Of a DNA stretch of 14,536 nucleotides, positions 1 to 6,157 are shown one piece after another. The translations under genes and the position numbers were made by a program. The first letter of the stretch is position 1; each line of letters starts with the position of its first letter. This DNA comes from Clostridia bacterium (GTDB lineage: Bacteria; Bacillota; Clostridia; Oscillospirales; Acutalibacteraceae): positions 1-14,536 of the forward strand of contig CAAEBW010000013.1 of NCBI GenBank assembly GCA_900754145.1. Direction: 5' to 3'. The notes beneath the pieces are model-generated. The model was not told where the DNA came from, did no database searches, and saw only the letters and a list, made by a program, of their open reading frames with translations.

Positions 1-14
1 GTCTCTCAAAAAGC

Positions 15-63
15 AACCAAGCTCGGCAAAAGCTTTATTTTTGCGCTTTTGCCGAGCTTGGTT
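15..63 (-). terminator. Strong intrinsic terminator, probably bidirectional
   Basis: A perfect 19-bp inverted repeat pairs positions 15-33 with 45-63 around an 11-nt loop. Read on the minus strand, the stem is followed by GCTTTTTG, giving a short U run. Read on the plus strand, it is followed by TTTAATTTT. It lies about 90 nt beyond the stop of the last minus-strand gene, so it most likely ends the pgi transcript. The near-symmetry and T runs on both sides suggest it could also stop a convergent transcript from beyond the left edge. The stem is clear; its function is inferred. Confidence 0.85.
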
Positions 64-152
64 TTTAATTTTCCCTCAATTAATCCGTTTTTTCGGATAC
101 CGTGTTTTTTTACAGCCTCTTTATATTTTGCCGTACTGTTTATACTGTTTTT

Positions 153-560
153 TCAGCAAACCTCGGCGAGGTCGAAAAGCTTTTTGGGAAGCTCCTCTTT
201 ATCGGCAGAAACCGTAAAGATAAACTCAACGTCCGAAATTGCCGAAATTCTCTCTAAAAATGCGGTAAGCTTATCGTAATCGCGCTCGCCGATTCTAAGG
301 GTAGCGTCGCCGAAAATGTGGGTTACATCGTTGTTGCCGGCCTTGATGCCCGCAACCATACCGAAATACTCGCCGTAGCCCGAAATGCCGTAGCTTTCCG
401 CGTCAATAAGGCGCGCCTTATGTGTAACGGAATAAGTAAGAGTATCGCCCTTTTCAATGCATACAACATTGCCGAGACTGGTTTCCGCCGCAGCGTTTAC
501 CATATCTACCAGCTTTTTGGTTTTACCCGAACCTTTTTTTCCGATAATGAGTTTAATCAT
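153..560 (-). CDS. Small P-loop ATP-binding protein, function unknown
   Basis: This 135-residue protein has a textbook Walker A motif, GKKGSGKT, at residues 7-14, directly after the first beta strand. That predicts nucleotide binding. A hydrophobic strand around residues 78-85 (DVTHIFGD) could carry a Walker B-like acidic residue, but I see no second domain, signal peptide or membrane segment. From memory, short proteins of this pattern occur widely in Clostridia and are often mislabelled as PilT-like; nothing here supports a motility role. The ATG at 558-560 has an AAGGAG site at 570-575 with 9-nt spacing. It starts 54 nt after the pgi stop with no terminator between, so it is probably the second gene of the pgi transcript. 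It could be a small kinase-like or regulatory ATPase. The gene is well supported; the function is not known. Confidence 0.85.
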   Translation of the reverse strand: MIKLIIGKKGSGKTKKLVDMVNAAAETSLGNVVCIEKGDTLTYSVTHKARLIDAESYGISGYGEYFGMVAGIKAGNNDVTHIFGDATLRIGERDYDKLTAFLERISAISDVEFIFTVSADKEELPKKLFDLAEVC

Positions 561-614
561 TTGTCACAACTCCTTTATTATTTAACTGCAAAAGCAGCTT
601 CTTCTGAATTAGAT

Positions 615-1955
615 TTAGCCGTTAAGACGAGCCTCAAGCTCCGCCTTAAGCTCCTCATACCCGGGCTTTCCGAGAAGGGCGAACATATTTCTCTTGTAGC
701 TTTCAACGCCCGGTTGGTCAAAGGGATTTACACCGAGCAGATAACCCGAAACCGCGCACGCCTTTTCAAAGAAATAGATAAGTCGGCCTAAATTCTCCTC
801 GTCGGGCTTATCGACATTTATAACAAGGTTAGGCACTCCGCCGTCGGTATGGGCAAGCACCGTACCCTCGAACGCCTTGGAATTTACAAAGGTCATATTC
901 TTTCCCGCAAGGAAGTTGAGTCCGTCGCCGTTGTCGCTCTCTGCCTCTATTGTAATATCCTTATCGCTCTCGCCGAAGGTTACAACCGTTTCAAACATCA
1001 CGCGGCTGCCGTCCTGAATGAACTGACCCATTGAATGAAGGTCGGTTGAAAAGGTTACGGACGCGGGGAAAAGACCCTTATTGTCCTTGCCCTCGCTCTC
1101 GCCGTAAAGCTGTTTAAACCATTCAGCCATCATTGTAAAGCGGGGCTCGTAGCTTACAAGCAGCTCGACTGCCTTGCCCTTACGGTAGAAAGCGTTGCGG
1201 AGCGCCGCGTAGAGATAGCAATCGTTTTTATACATATCAGGCTCGTTATATTCCGTTCTTGCCGCCGCCGCGCCCGACATAAGCTTATCGATATCCGCTC
1301 CCGCCGCGGCAATCGGAAGAAGACCAACAGCTGTTAAAACGGAGTATCTGCCGCCTATATCATCGGGCACTACGAAGCATTCGTAGCCCTTTTCGTCGGC
1401 AAGCTTTTTAAGCGTGCCGCGCGCCTTGTCGGTCGTGCAGTAGATGCGCTTTGCGGCTTCCTCCTCGCCGTACTGCTCCTCAAGATACTTGCGAAGCACC
1501 CTGAAGGCAACCGCGGGCTCGGTGGTTGTGCCCGACTTTGAAATGATGTTGACCGAAACGCGCTTGCCCTTGCAAAGCTCCATAATATCCGAAAGATAAG
1601 CGCCGCTTATGCTGTTGCCCGCGAAATAAATCTCGGGCGCGCCGTCGCGCAGATTGTTATAGTACTGTCCCTTAAGGAATTCGATAGCCGCCCTTGCGCC
1701 TAAGTAAGAGCCGCCGATACCTATAACGATAAGAATATCGGTATCCTGCCTTATTTTAGCCGCCGCCGCCTTAATGCGGGAAAATTCCTCTTTATCGTAA
1801 TTAACGGGTAAATCTACCCAACCCAAAAAGTCATTGCCGAGCCCCGACTTAGCGTTCACCGCTTCGTGAGCGGCGGCAACCTGAGTCTCAAGACCCTTAA
1901 GGTCGTTTTCCCTGATAAAATCCTTTGCGTATGCTGAGTTAAATTTAATTGCCAT
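615..1955 (-). CDS. pgi: Glucose-6-phosphate isomerase
   Basis: Cytosolic enzyme interconverting glucose-6-phosphate and fructose-6-phosphate in glycolysis and gluconeogenesis. With the start used here it has 446 residues, close to the roughly 450 of Bacillus-type Pgi. Visible motifs are the sugar-phosphate loop SKSGTTTEP (139-147), family signature 1, [14 protein letters not shown] (198-211), the active-site segment GESEGKD to DLHSMGQ with His307, and signature 2 ending in the catalytic Lys421 ([12 protein letters not shown]). An ATG 18 nt upstream, at 1973, gives six extra residues but has no SD. The ATG at 1955 follows AGGGG at usable spacing and gives the usual N terminus ([13 protein letters not shown]). 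It has its own promoter at 1993-2021 and is followed by the small P-loop gene. It works with the window's glucokinase and PfkA in upper glycolysis. Confidence 0.97.
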   Translation of the reverse strand: MAIKFNSAYAKDFIRENDLKGLETQVAAAHEAVNAKSGLGNDFLGWVDLPVNYDKEEFSRIKAAAAKIRQDTDILIVIGIGGSYLGARAAIEFLKGQYYNNLRDGAPEIYFAGNSISGAYLSDIMELCKGKRVSVNIISKSGTTTEPAVAFRVLRKYLEEQYGEEEAAKRIYCTTDKARGTLKKLADEKGYECFVVPDDIGGRYSVLTAVGLLPIAAAGADIDKLMSGAAAARTEYNEPDMYKNDCYLYAALRNAFYRKGKAVELLVSYEPRFTMMAEWFKQLYGESEGKDNKGLFPASVTFSTDLHSMGQFIQDGSRVMFETVVTFGESDKDITIEAESDNGDGLNFLAGKNMTFVNSKAFEGTVLAHTDGGVPNLVINVDKPDEENLGRLIYFFEKACAVSGYLLGVNPFDQPGVESYKRNMFALLGKPGYEELKAELEARLNG

Positions 1956-1992
1956 TTTAAACCCCTGATTCATTTTGAAATTGCTTTATTTT

Positions 1993-2021
1993 ATTTTACA
2001 ATATATTCTTCTCTTTTTCAA
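1993..2021 (-). promoter_or_regulatory. Sigma-A-type promoter for pgi
   Basis: On the minus strand a -35 hexamer TTGAAA (2016-2021) is followed after exactly 17 nt by TAAAAT (1993-1998). The predicted transcript starts about 30 nt upstream of the preferred pgi ATG at 1955. It lies in the 95-nt gap between the carboxypeptidase stop and pgi, so pgi can be expressed independently of the upstream operon. I see no convincing terminator in this gap, only a T run (about 2024-2029 on the minus strand) without a stem, so read-through is also possible. Confidence 0.65.
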
Positions 2022-2050
2022 GATAAAAAACGCATATTCATTAAAAGTTT

Positions 2051-3265
2051 TCATAATTGAAATAATCCCTTTAAAATCAGCCCCAAGGTTACGCCGAAAG
2101 TAAGCCTTTCTACGTCCTCATTTGCTACCAAGGGAATCTCGCCCAACTGCTCGCCGTCAAGGGTCACGGTGACCGTTCCCAAAACGTCGCCCTTTTTTAC
2201 GGGCGCGGTGACATTCTCGCTTAAAACGGTTTTTCGCTCGATTTTGCCCGAAGCGGATTTCGGCAATAAAACATCAAGCGTGCTTTGGGGCTTAATACCC
2301 ACCGTTTTTTCGGTTCCTTTTATAACTTCAAGCTCGGTATTTTCCTCTAACCCCGCGTCAATACTCGAATAATTATAGTTGGCAAAGCCGTAATCAAGCA
2401 GTTTTTTAGCCCCGCCGAATCGGTCGTTACTGCTCTCCCCCGCCATTACCACCGCCACAAGCTCAAGCCCGTTACGCTCAGCTGTTGCCGAAAGGCAGTA
2501 CTTAGCCGTCGAGGTCGTGCCCGTTTTAAGCCCCGTTGTCCCCTCGTAAAAGCGGACGAGCTTATTTGTATTTACAAGCTCGCTTTTGCCGTCTCTGAGC
2601 GTATCCATCCAGACCGTGGAATAGTCCTTAATAAGGTCGTGCTTTATAAGGGCGCTCGACATTACGGCGACATCGTAGGCGGTTGTCAGATGTCCCTCAG
2701 CATCAAGCCCCGTGCAGTTGACAAAATGGGTGTTTGTCATACCAAGCTCATTTGCCCGCTCATTCATAAGGGCGACAAAGCCCTCCTCGCTTCCCGCTAC
2801 CGTCTCGCCTAATGCCACGCAGGCATCGTTTGCCGAGGCTATCACCGCCGCCTTTAAGAGGTCGTTTACCGTCATAGTCTCGCCCGGCTCCAGCCATATC
2901 TGGGAGCCGCCCATACTGCAGGCGTGCTCGCTTGCGGTCACCACGGTTTCGAGCGTAATATCCCCGCGGTCTATAGCCTCCATAACAAGCAAGAGCGACA
3001 TTATTTTTGTAATAGACGCGGGCGGCAGCTTTTCATCGGAATTAGCCTCATACAGCACCTTGCCCGTATTCGGTTCCATAAGCACGACCGATTTAGCCTT
3101 AATATCGAGGGTCTGACCGATAGCGGCGTTTACGGGAGTACTGTCGAGCGGAACATTGATATCCGAAATGTCGCACTCGCTCGACACCGTAACCGATTCC
3201 TTTGCCGAAACACATATTCCCGAAATCAAACATAAAGCCAATATAAAAGCAATTAATTTTTTCAA
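2051..3265 (-). CDS. dacF: Serine-type D-Ala-D-Ala carboxypeptidase (penicillin-binding protein 5/DacF family)
   Basis: Low-molecular-mass PBP that removes the terminal D-Ala from peptidoglycan stem peptides outside the membrane. The 404 residues begin with a signal peptide (KK, hydrophobic core, likely cleavage after VSA at 21). The three peptidase S11 active-site motifs are present: S84-I-T-K87, S144-A-N146 and K247-T-G249. A beta-rich C-terminal domain (about 310-385) and an amphipathic end (about 386-404) match the PBP5 C-terminal anchor. The start is TTG at 3263-3265, supported by AAGAGGTG at 3273-3280 and by placing KK at the head of the signal peptide; there is no nearby ATG. The SD and first base of the start codon sit in a 17-bp hairpin, described separately. 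It lies 58 nt after the LUD gene and is probably co-transcribed. The exact paralogue (DacF versus DacA/DacB) is uncertain. Confidence 0.93.
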   Translation of the reverse strand: MKKLIAFILALCLISGICVSAKESVTVSSECDISDINVPLDSTPVNAAIGQTLDIKAKSVVLMEPNTGKVLYEANSDEKLPPASITKIMSLLLVMEAIDRGDITLETVVTASEHACSMGGSQIWLEPGETMTVNDLLKAAVIASANDACVALGETVAGSEEGFVALMNERANELGMTNTHFVNCTGLDAEGHLTTAYDVAVMSSALIKHDLIKDYSTVWMDTLRDGKSELVNTNKLVRFYEGTTGLKTGTTSTAKYCLSATAERNGLELVAVVMAGESSNDRFGGAKKLLDYGFANYNYSSIDAGLEENTELEVIKGTEKTVGIKPQSTLDVLLPKSASGKIERKTVLSENVTAPVKKGDVLGTVTVTLDGEQLGEIPLVANEDVERLTFGVTLGLILKGLFQL

Positions 3266-3315
3266 AACGGCACACCTCTTAAAAGACAGATTTTCTAATA
3301 AAAGATATGCCGTTT
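3265..3315 (-). promoter_or_regulatory. 17-bp hairpin burying the dacF Shine-Dalgarno site and start
   Basis: In the minus-strand transcript, the arm AAACGGCATATCTTTTA (3315 to 3299) can pair without interruption with TAAGAGGTGTGCCGTTT (3281 to 3265). This gives 14 Watson-Crick and three G-U pairs around a 17-nt loop. The dacF SD (3273-3280) is entirely inside the 3' arm, and the arm ends on the first base of the TTG start. The upstream LUD stop codon lies only 8 nt before the hairpin. The pairing is read directly from sequence; a role in limiting or coupling dacF translation is inferred. Confidence 0.6.
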
Positions 3316-3323
3316 AATTTACT

Positions 3324-3977
3324 TTAATAACCGAGGGTTTCGCCGCAGAGAATAACGGTTATGCGGTTGCCTGTCTTTTGAAATCCGGTAATAAGGTACT
3401 CAACGCACATACGGTTAGGGCTTTTACAGCCGTCGGTCATAGCGGGACAGTCGCTCTTTAAAAGGGATACGCAATGCCCTAATTTTTGACAGGGTGTCCC
3501 CGTATTAAGCCTTACCGCGTTTTTGGGCGCGGCAATTTTTTTCACGCGTAAAAAGCCCTCGTCAATGTCCTTTACAATCTTATTAACGCCTACCACCATA
3601 ACCACCTTTTTTGGTCCAAAGGCGATAGAGGCTATGCGGTTTGCGTTGCCGTCAACATTTACAAGCTCGCCCTTTTCGGTGACGGCGTTTGTCGAGCAGA
3701 AGAAAAAGTCACAGCCGACAGCGGCTTTATGGGCTTTGGTTCTTTCTTCCTCGCTGATACCCTGCTTGGTACGGTCGCGGAAATCGTACTCGGGGGAATT
3801 AATAATATCCCACACTCCGCTTTCCTTAAGCGACATCGAGCCGCCCGCGGTTATAACCGCTCCTTTAAAAAGCATATCCTTTACTGTCTCGCAGACCTCA
3901 GCCTTTGTCTCGGCGTAAACCGCCTTGATATTATTGCTTTCAAGGCTTTTCATTACCTTACTTACATTTTCGTTCAT
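3324..3977 (-). CDS. LUD-domain protein (LutC/YkgG-like), possible iron-sulfur protein
   Basis: A 217-residue protein of the LUD superfamily (PF02589, formerly DUF162), which includes lactate utilisation subunits LutB and LutC. Visible family features are an AGGSMSL loop (44-50) and the strongly conserved TNAVTEKGELVNVDGNANR segment (96-114). The C-terminal third holds cysteines at 163, 169, 177, 184 and 191, which could bind a metal or Fe-S cluster. No lutA or lutB is nearby, so a lactate role is not supported; stand-alone clostridial members have no assigned reaction that I can name. A TTG at 3986 is possible, but AAGGA at 3988-3992 is far too close to it. The ATG at 3977 has 10-nt spacing and begins one base after the mnmA stop, which implies translational coupling. 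Confidence 0.88.
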   Translation of the reverse strand: MNENVSKVMKSLESNNIKAVYAETKAEVCETVKDMLFKGAVITAGGSMSLKESGVWDIINSPEYDFRDRTKQGISEEERTKAHKAAVGCDFFFCSTNAVTEKGELVNVDGNANRIASIAFGPKKVVMVVGVNKIVKDIDEGFLRVKKIAAPKNAVRLNTGTPCQKLGHCVSLLKSDCPAMTDGCKSPNRMCVEYLITGFQKTGNRITVILCGETLGY

Positions 3978-3978
3978 A

Positions 3979-5061
3979 TCAGTCAATTCCTTTCACGATA
4001 GTACCGCCGCCGACCACAATATCGCCGTCATAAAAGACCGCCGCCTGTCCCGGACTCGGCGCACGCTGAGGCTCGTCAAACTCTACAATAATCCCGTCCT
4101 GTGCGGGATAAATTACAGCAGGCTGTTCGGCGTGGCGGTAGCGGAGCTTTGCAGTGACCCGCATTTCTTCCTCAATATTATCAAAGGGGATAAAATTAAG
4201 TCCGCTTACAAGCACCCTCTTATAAAAAAGCTCCTCCTCGTCCCCTAAAACAACCGTGTCCGTCTCGGCATTTTTGCTTATCACAAACCGCGGCTTGCCG
4301 AGGGCAATACCCAGCCCCTTGCGCTGACCTACCGTGTAGCGGATAATTCCATTATGCTCGCCTAAAACCTTGCCGAAGACATCGGTAAAATCGCCTTTAG
4401 CCGCCGTTTTGCCCGTGTACCGCTCGATAAAGGCGGCGTAATCCCCGTCCGGGACAAAGCATATATCCTGACTGTCGGGCTTTTCAGCATTTACAAAACC
4501 GTTTTCGGCGGCGATTTGGCGCACCTCGGTCTTTGTAAGCCTTCCTAACGGAAAAAGGGTGCGGGAGAGCTGTTCCTGGGTTAGGCAGTAAAGCACATAG
4601 GTCTGGTCTTTAGATTTATCCGCCGCCTTTTTTAGGAGATACCGCCCGTTTTTGGCACGCTCGACCACCGCGTAATGCCCCGTGGCAATTTTATCATATC
4701 CAAGGGTTTTAGCCCTGTCAAGCATTGCTTCAAACTTAATTTTTCGGTTACATTCAATGCAGGGGTTGGGCGTTCTGCCCGATATATATTCGTTTACGAA
4801 ATTGTTTATTACGCAGTCGCCGAAAGTGTCCTTAAAATTAAAAACATAGTGCGGTATTCCAAGCCTCATACAGACCGCCTTAGCGTCCTCCGCGTCGGAG
4901 AGGGAACAGCAGGTTTTGGTAAGCCCCGCGTTGTAGTCCTCGCCGTCGTAAAGGCGAAGGGTCACGCCCGAAACCTCGTACCCCGCCTTTAAAAGCAAAG
5001 CGGCACAGACCGAGGAATCCACTCCCCCGCTCATTCCCGCCATTACCTTTTCTGCCGACAA
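3979..5061 (-). CDS. mnmA: tRNA-specific 2-thiouridylase MnmA
   Basis: Cytosolic enzyme that adenylates and thiolates U34 in the wobble position of tRNA-Lys, tRNA-Glu and tRNA-Gln, using sulfur passed from a cysteine desulfurase. The 360 residues match the family. An N-type ATP pyrophosphatase loop, GMSGGVDSS, is at 9-17. The catalytic Cys101 lies in TPNPCIECN and the persulfide-forming Cys201 in SQDICF. The tRNA-binding linker and C-terminal beta-barrel (RYTVGQRKGLGI at 241-252, then AKLRYRH) are recognisable. The start is TTG at 5059-5061: a perfect AGGAGG at 5070-5075 sits 8 nt upstream, whereas the next in-frame ATG is too far from any SD and would cut into the loop region. It follows pfkA by 62 nt containing a strong hairpin and touches the LUD gene downstream. 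Confidence 0.96.
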   Translation of the reverse strand: MSAEKVMAGMSGGVDSSVCAALLLKAGYEVSGVTLRLYDGEDYNAGLTKTCCSLSDAEDAKAVCMRLGIPHYVFNFKDTFGDCVINNFVNEYISGRTPNPCIECNRKIKFEAMLDRAKTLGYDKIATGHYAVVERAKNGRYLLKKAADKSKDQTYVLYCLTQEQLSRTLFPLGRLTKTEVRQIAAENGFVNAEKPDSQDICFVPDGDYAAFIERYTGKTAAKGDFTDVFGKVLGEHNGIIRYTVGQRKGLGIALGKPRFVISKNAETDTVVLGDEEELFYKRVLVSGLNFIPFDNIEEEMRVTAKLRYRHAEQPAVIYPAQDGIIVEFDEPQRAPSPGQAAVFYDGDIVVGGGTIVKGID

Positions 5062-5069
5062 TATTTTCC

Positions 5070-5075
5070 CCTCCT
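5070..5075 (-). promoter_or_regulatory. Perfect AGGAGG ribosome binding site fixing the mnmA TTG start
   Basis: Consensus AGGAGG on the minus strand, 8 nt before TTG at 5059-5061. It decides the start in favour of TTG over the in-frame ATG 18 nt downstream. Confidence 0.85.
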
Positions 5076-5085
5076 CGTATAAATC

Positions 5086-5112
5086 CGCCCGAAAGACACA
5101 GTCTCTCGGGCG
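5086..5112 (-). other. Stable intercistronic hairpin between pfkA and mnmA
   Basis: CGCCCGA (5086-5092) pairs with TCGGGCG (5106-5112). After one A/C mismatch, AGAC (5094-5097) pairs with GTCT (5101-5104) around a 3-nt loop, giving 11 pairs in all. It begins 11 nt after the pfkA stop. On the minus strand it is followed by GATTTATAC rather than a U tract, so it is a poor intrinsic terminator. The mnmA SD lies immediately downstream and is left unpaired. A role as a 3' stabiliser or partial terminator that raises pfkA mRNA over the genes behind it is plausible but inferred. Confidence 0.6.
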
Positions 5113-5123
5113 TAAAAAGCAGT

Positions 5124-6083
5124 TTAAATTGAAGTTGTATGCGCTATTTCGTACATATCGTCGTCAAACGGCTTCTTCATATTAAGAGCCTCGTAAATAT
5201 CGTAATTTACGATTTCGCCCTGCTTCCAGCCGATAACGCGGTTGCCTATGCCTTCCTTTAAAAGCTTGACGGCGGCATAGCCCATTTCGGTCGCCATAAC
5301 GCGGTCTCTTACGGTGGGGTTTCCGCCGCGCTGAACGTGACCTAAAACGGTGGCACGTGATTCAACACCTGTTTCTTCCTCAATCTTCTTCGCGATTTCC
5401 TCAACTCCGCCTACGCCCTCGGCAACAACGATAATAAAGTGCTTTTTGCCTGTCTGCTTGGTCTCTTTAATCTTGTTAATAACGTCCTCGATTTTAAACT
5501 CAACCTCGGGGACTAAAACGGCGGTAGCACCGACGGCGATACCCGTCTGTAAAGCCAAATACCCCGCGCGTCTTCCCATAACCTCAACCACCGAGCAACG
5601 GTCGTGAGACTGGGCGGTGTCGCGAATCTTATCCACCATTTCCATAGCGGTGTTCATCGCGGTATCAAAGCCGATTGTATATTCAGTAGAGGAAATATCG
5701 TTATCGATTGTACCGGGAACTCCCACGCAGGGAATACCGCGCAGAGAAAGGTCGCGCGCACCGCGGTAGGAGCCGTCGCCGCCGATTACCACAATACCCT
5801 CGATACCGTGTTTTTTACAGTTATCGATAGCCTCCTTCATACCCTCTTCTGTTTTAAAGCGGGGGCTTCTGGCGGTGTAAAGCACCGTGCCGCCGCGGTG
5901 AATTATATCCGATACCGAGCGGACGTCCAAATCGATAATATCCCCCTCAATAAGTCCGTTATAGCCGCGGCGGATACCCTTAACCTTCATACCCATAGCT
6001 ATCGCCGTTCTGACAACCGCGCGCACCGCGGCGTTCATACCCGGCGCGTCGCCGCCGCTTGTAAGCACACCTATTGTATTCAT
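5124..6083 (-). CDS. pfkA: ATP-dependent 6-phosphofructokinase
   Basis: Phosphorylates fructose-6-phosphate to fructose-1,6-bisphosphate with ATP, the committing step of glycolysis, in the cytosol. Its 319 residues match the bacterial homotetramer. The N-terminal ATP loop TSGGDAPGMNAA (8-19), GGDGS (101-105), PGTIDND (123-129, with catalytic Asp127), MGRRAGY (169-175) and the family signature RATVLGHVQRGG (243-254) are all present. Gly104 and Gly124 are the residues typical of ATP-using enzymes; pyrophosphate-dependent forms carry Asp and Lys there. The ATG at 6081-6083 follows GGAG (6092-6095) by 8 nt. It lies 74 nt downstream of dnaE and has its own promoter with a Rex-like operator, so it probably starts a separate unit continuing into mnmA. 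The pykA gene often found next to pfkA is absent. Confidence 0.98.
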   Translation of the reverse strand: MNTIGVLTSGGDAPGMNAAVRAVVRTAIAMGMKVKGIRRGYNGLIEGDIIDLDVRSVSDIIHRGGTVLYTARSPRFKTEEGMKEAIDNCKKHGIEGIVVIGGDGSYRGARDLSLRGIPCVGVPGTIDNDISSTEYTIGFDTAMNTAMEMVDKIRDTAQSHDRCSVVEVMGRRAGYLALQTGIAVGATAVLVPEVEFKIEDVINKIKETKQTGKKHFIIVVAEGVGGVEEIAKKIEEETGVESRATVLGHVQRGGNPTVRDRVMATEMGYAAVKLLKEGIGNRVIGWKQGEIVNYDIYEALNMKKPFDDDMYEIAHTTSI

Positions 6084-6116
6084 AAGATCATCTCCGAAAA
6101 AACATTATATAGTATG

Positions 6117-6145
6117 AGTATAAACCATAATTGTTAATTTTTCAA
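6117..6145 (-). promoter_or_regulatory. Sigma-A-type promoter for pfkA
   Basis: On the minus strand, TTGAAA (6140-6145) is separated by exactly 17 nt from TATACT (6117-6122). A second, perfect -10 (TATAAT, 6104-6109) lies just downstream but has no -35 at matching distance. Transcription would begin about 25 nt before the pfkA ATG. The promoter sits in the 74-nt gap after dnaE, so pfkA can be controlled separately from the hprK-dnaE unit. Confidence 0.7.
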
Positions 6146-6148
6146 CAA
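6131..6148 (-). promoter_or_regulatory. Candidate Rex operator over the pfkA promoter
   Basis: The minus strand reads TTGTTGAAAAATTAACAA. This matches the clostridial Rex consensus TTGTTAA-N4-TTAACAA at 13 of 14 specified positions, with one G for A. It covers the whole pfkA -35 hexamer (6140-6145) and runs into the spacer, the position expected of a repressor site. The flanking bases extend the palindrome by 2 bp on each side (6127-6152, apart from the one mismatch). Rex senses the NADH/NAD+ ratio. No rex gene is in the window, so the identity of the bound regulator is inferred. Confidence 0.55.
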
Positions 6149-6157
6149 TTATTTCTT

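Noticed and set aside
83..98. Small hairpin ATCCG/CGGAT with a T6 loop
   Set aside because: Only 5 bp and no following U run on the minus strand; the 19-bp palindrome next to it is the credible terminator.
1956..1973. Upstream ATG for pgi
   Set aside because: No SD lies before it, while AGGGG within this interval serves the ATG at 1955.
5604..6137. Plus-strand open frame of 177 codons opposite pfkA
   Set aside because: Entirely antisense to pfkA, running through its promoter; no family resemblance.
6127..6152. AT-rich inverted repeat after dnaE considered as a terminator
   Set aside because: The stem has a single G-C pair and no U tract on the minus strand; it fits an operator palindrome over the pfkA promoter far better.
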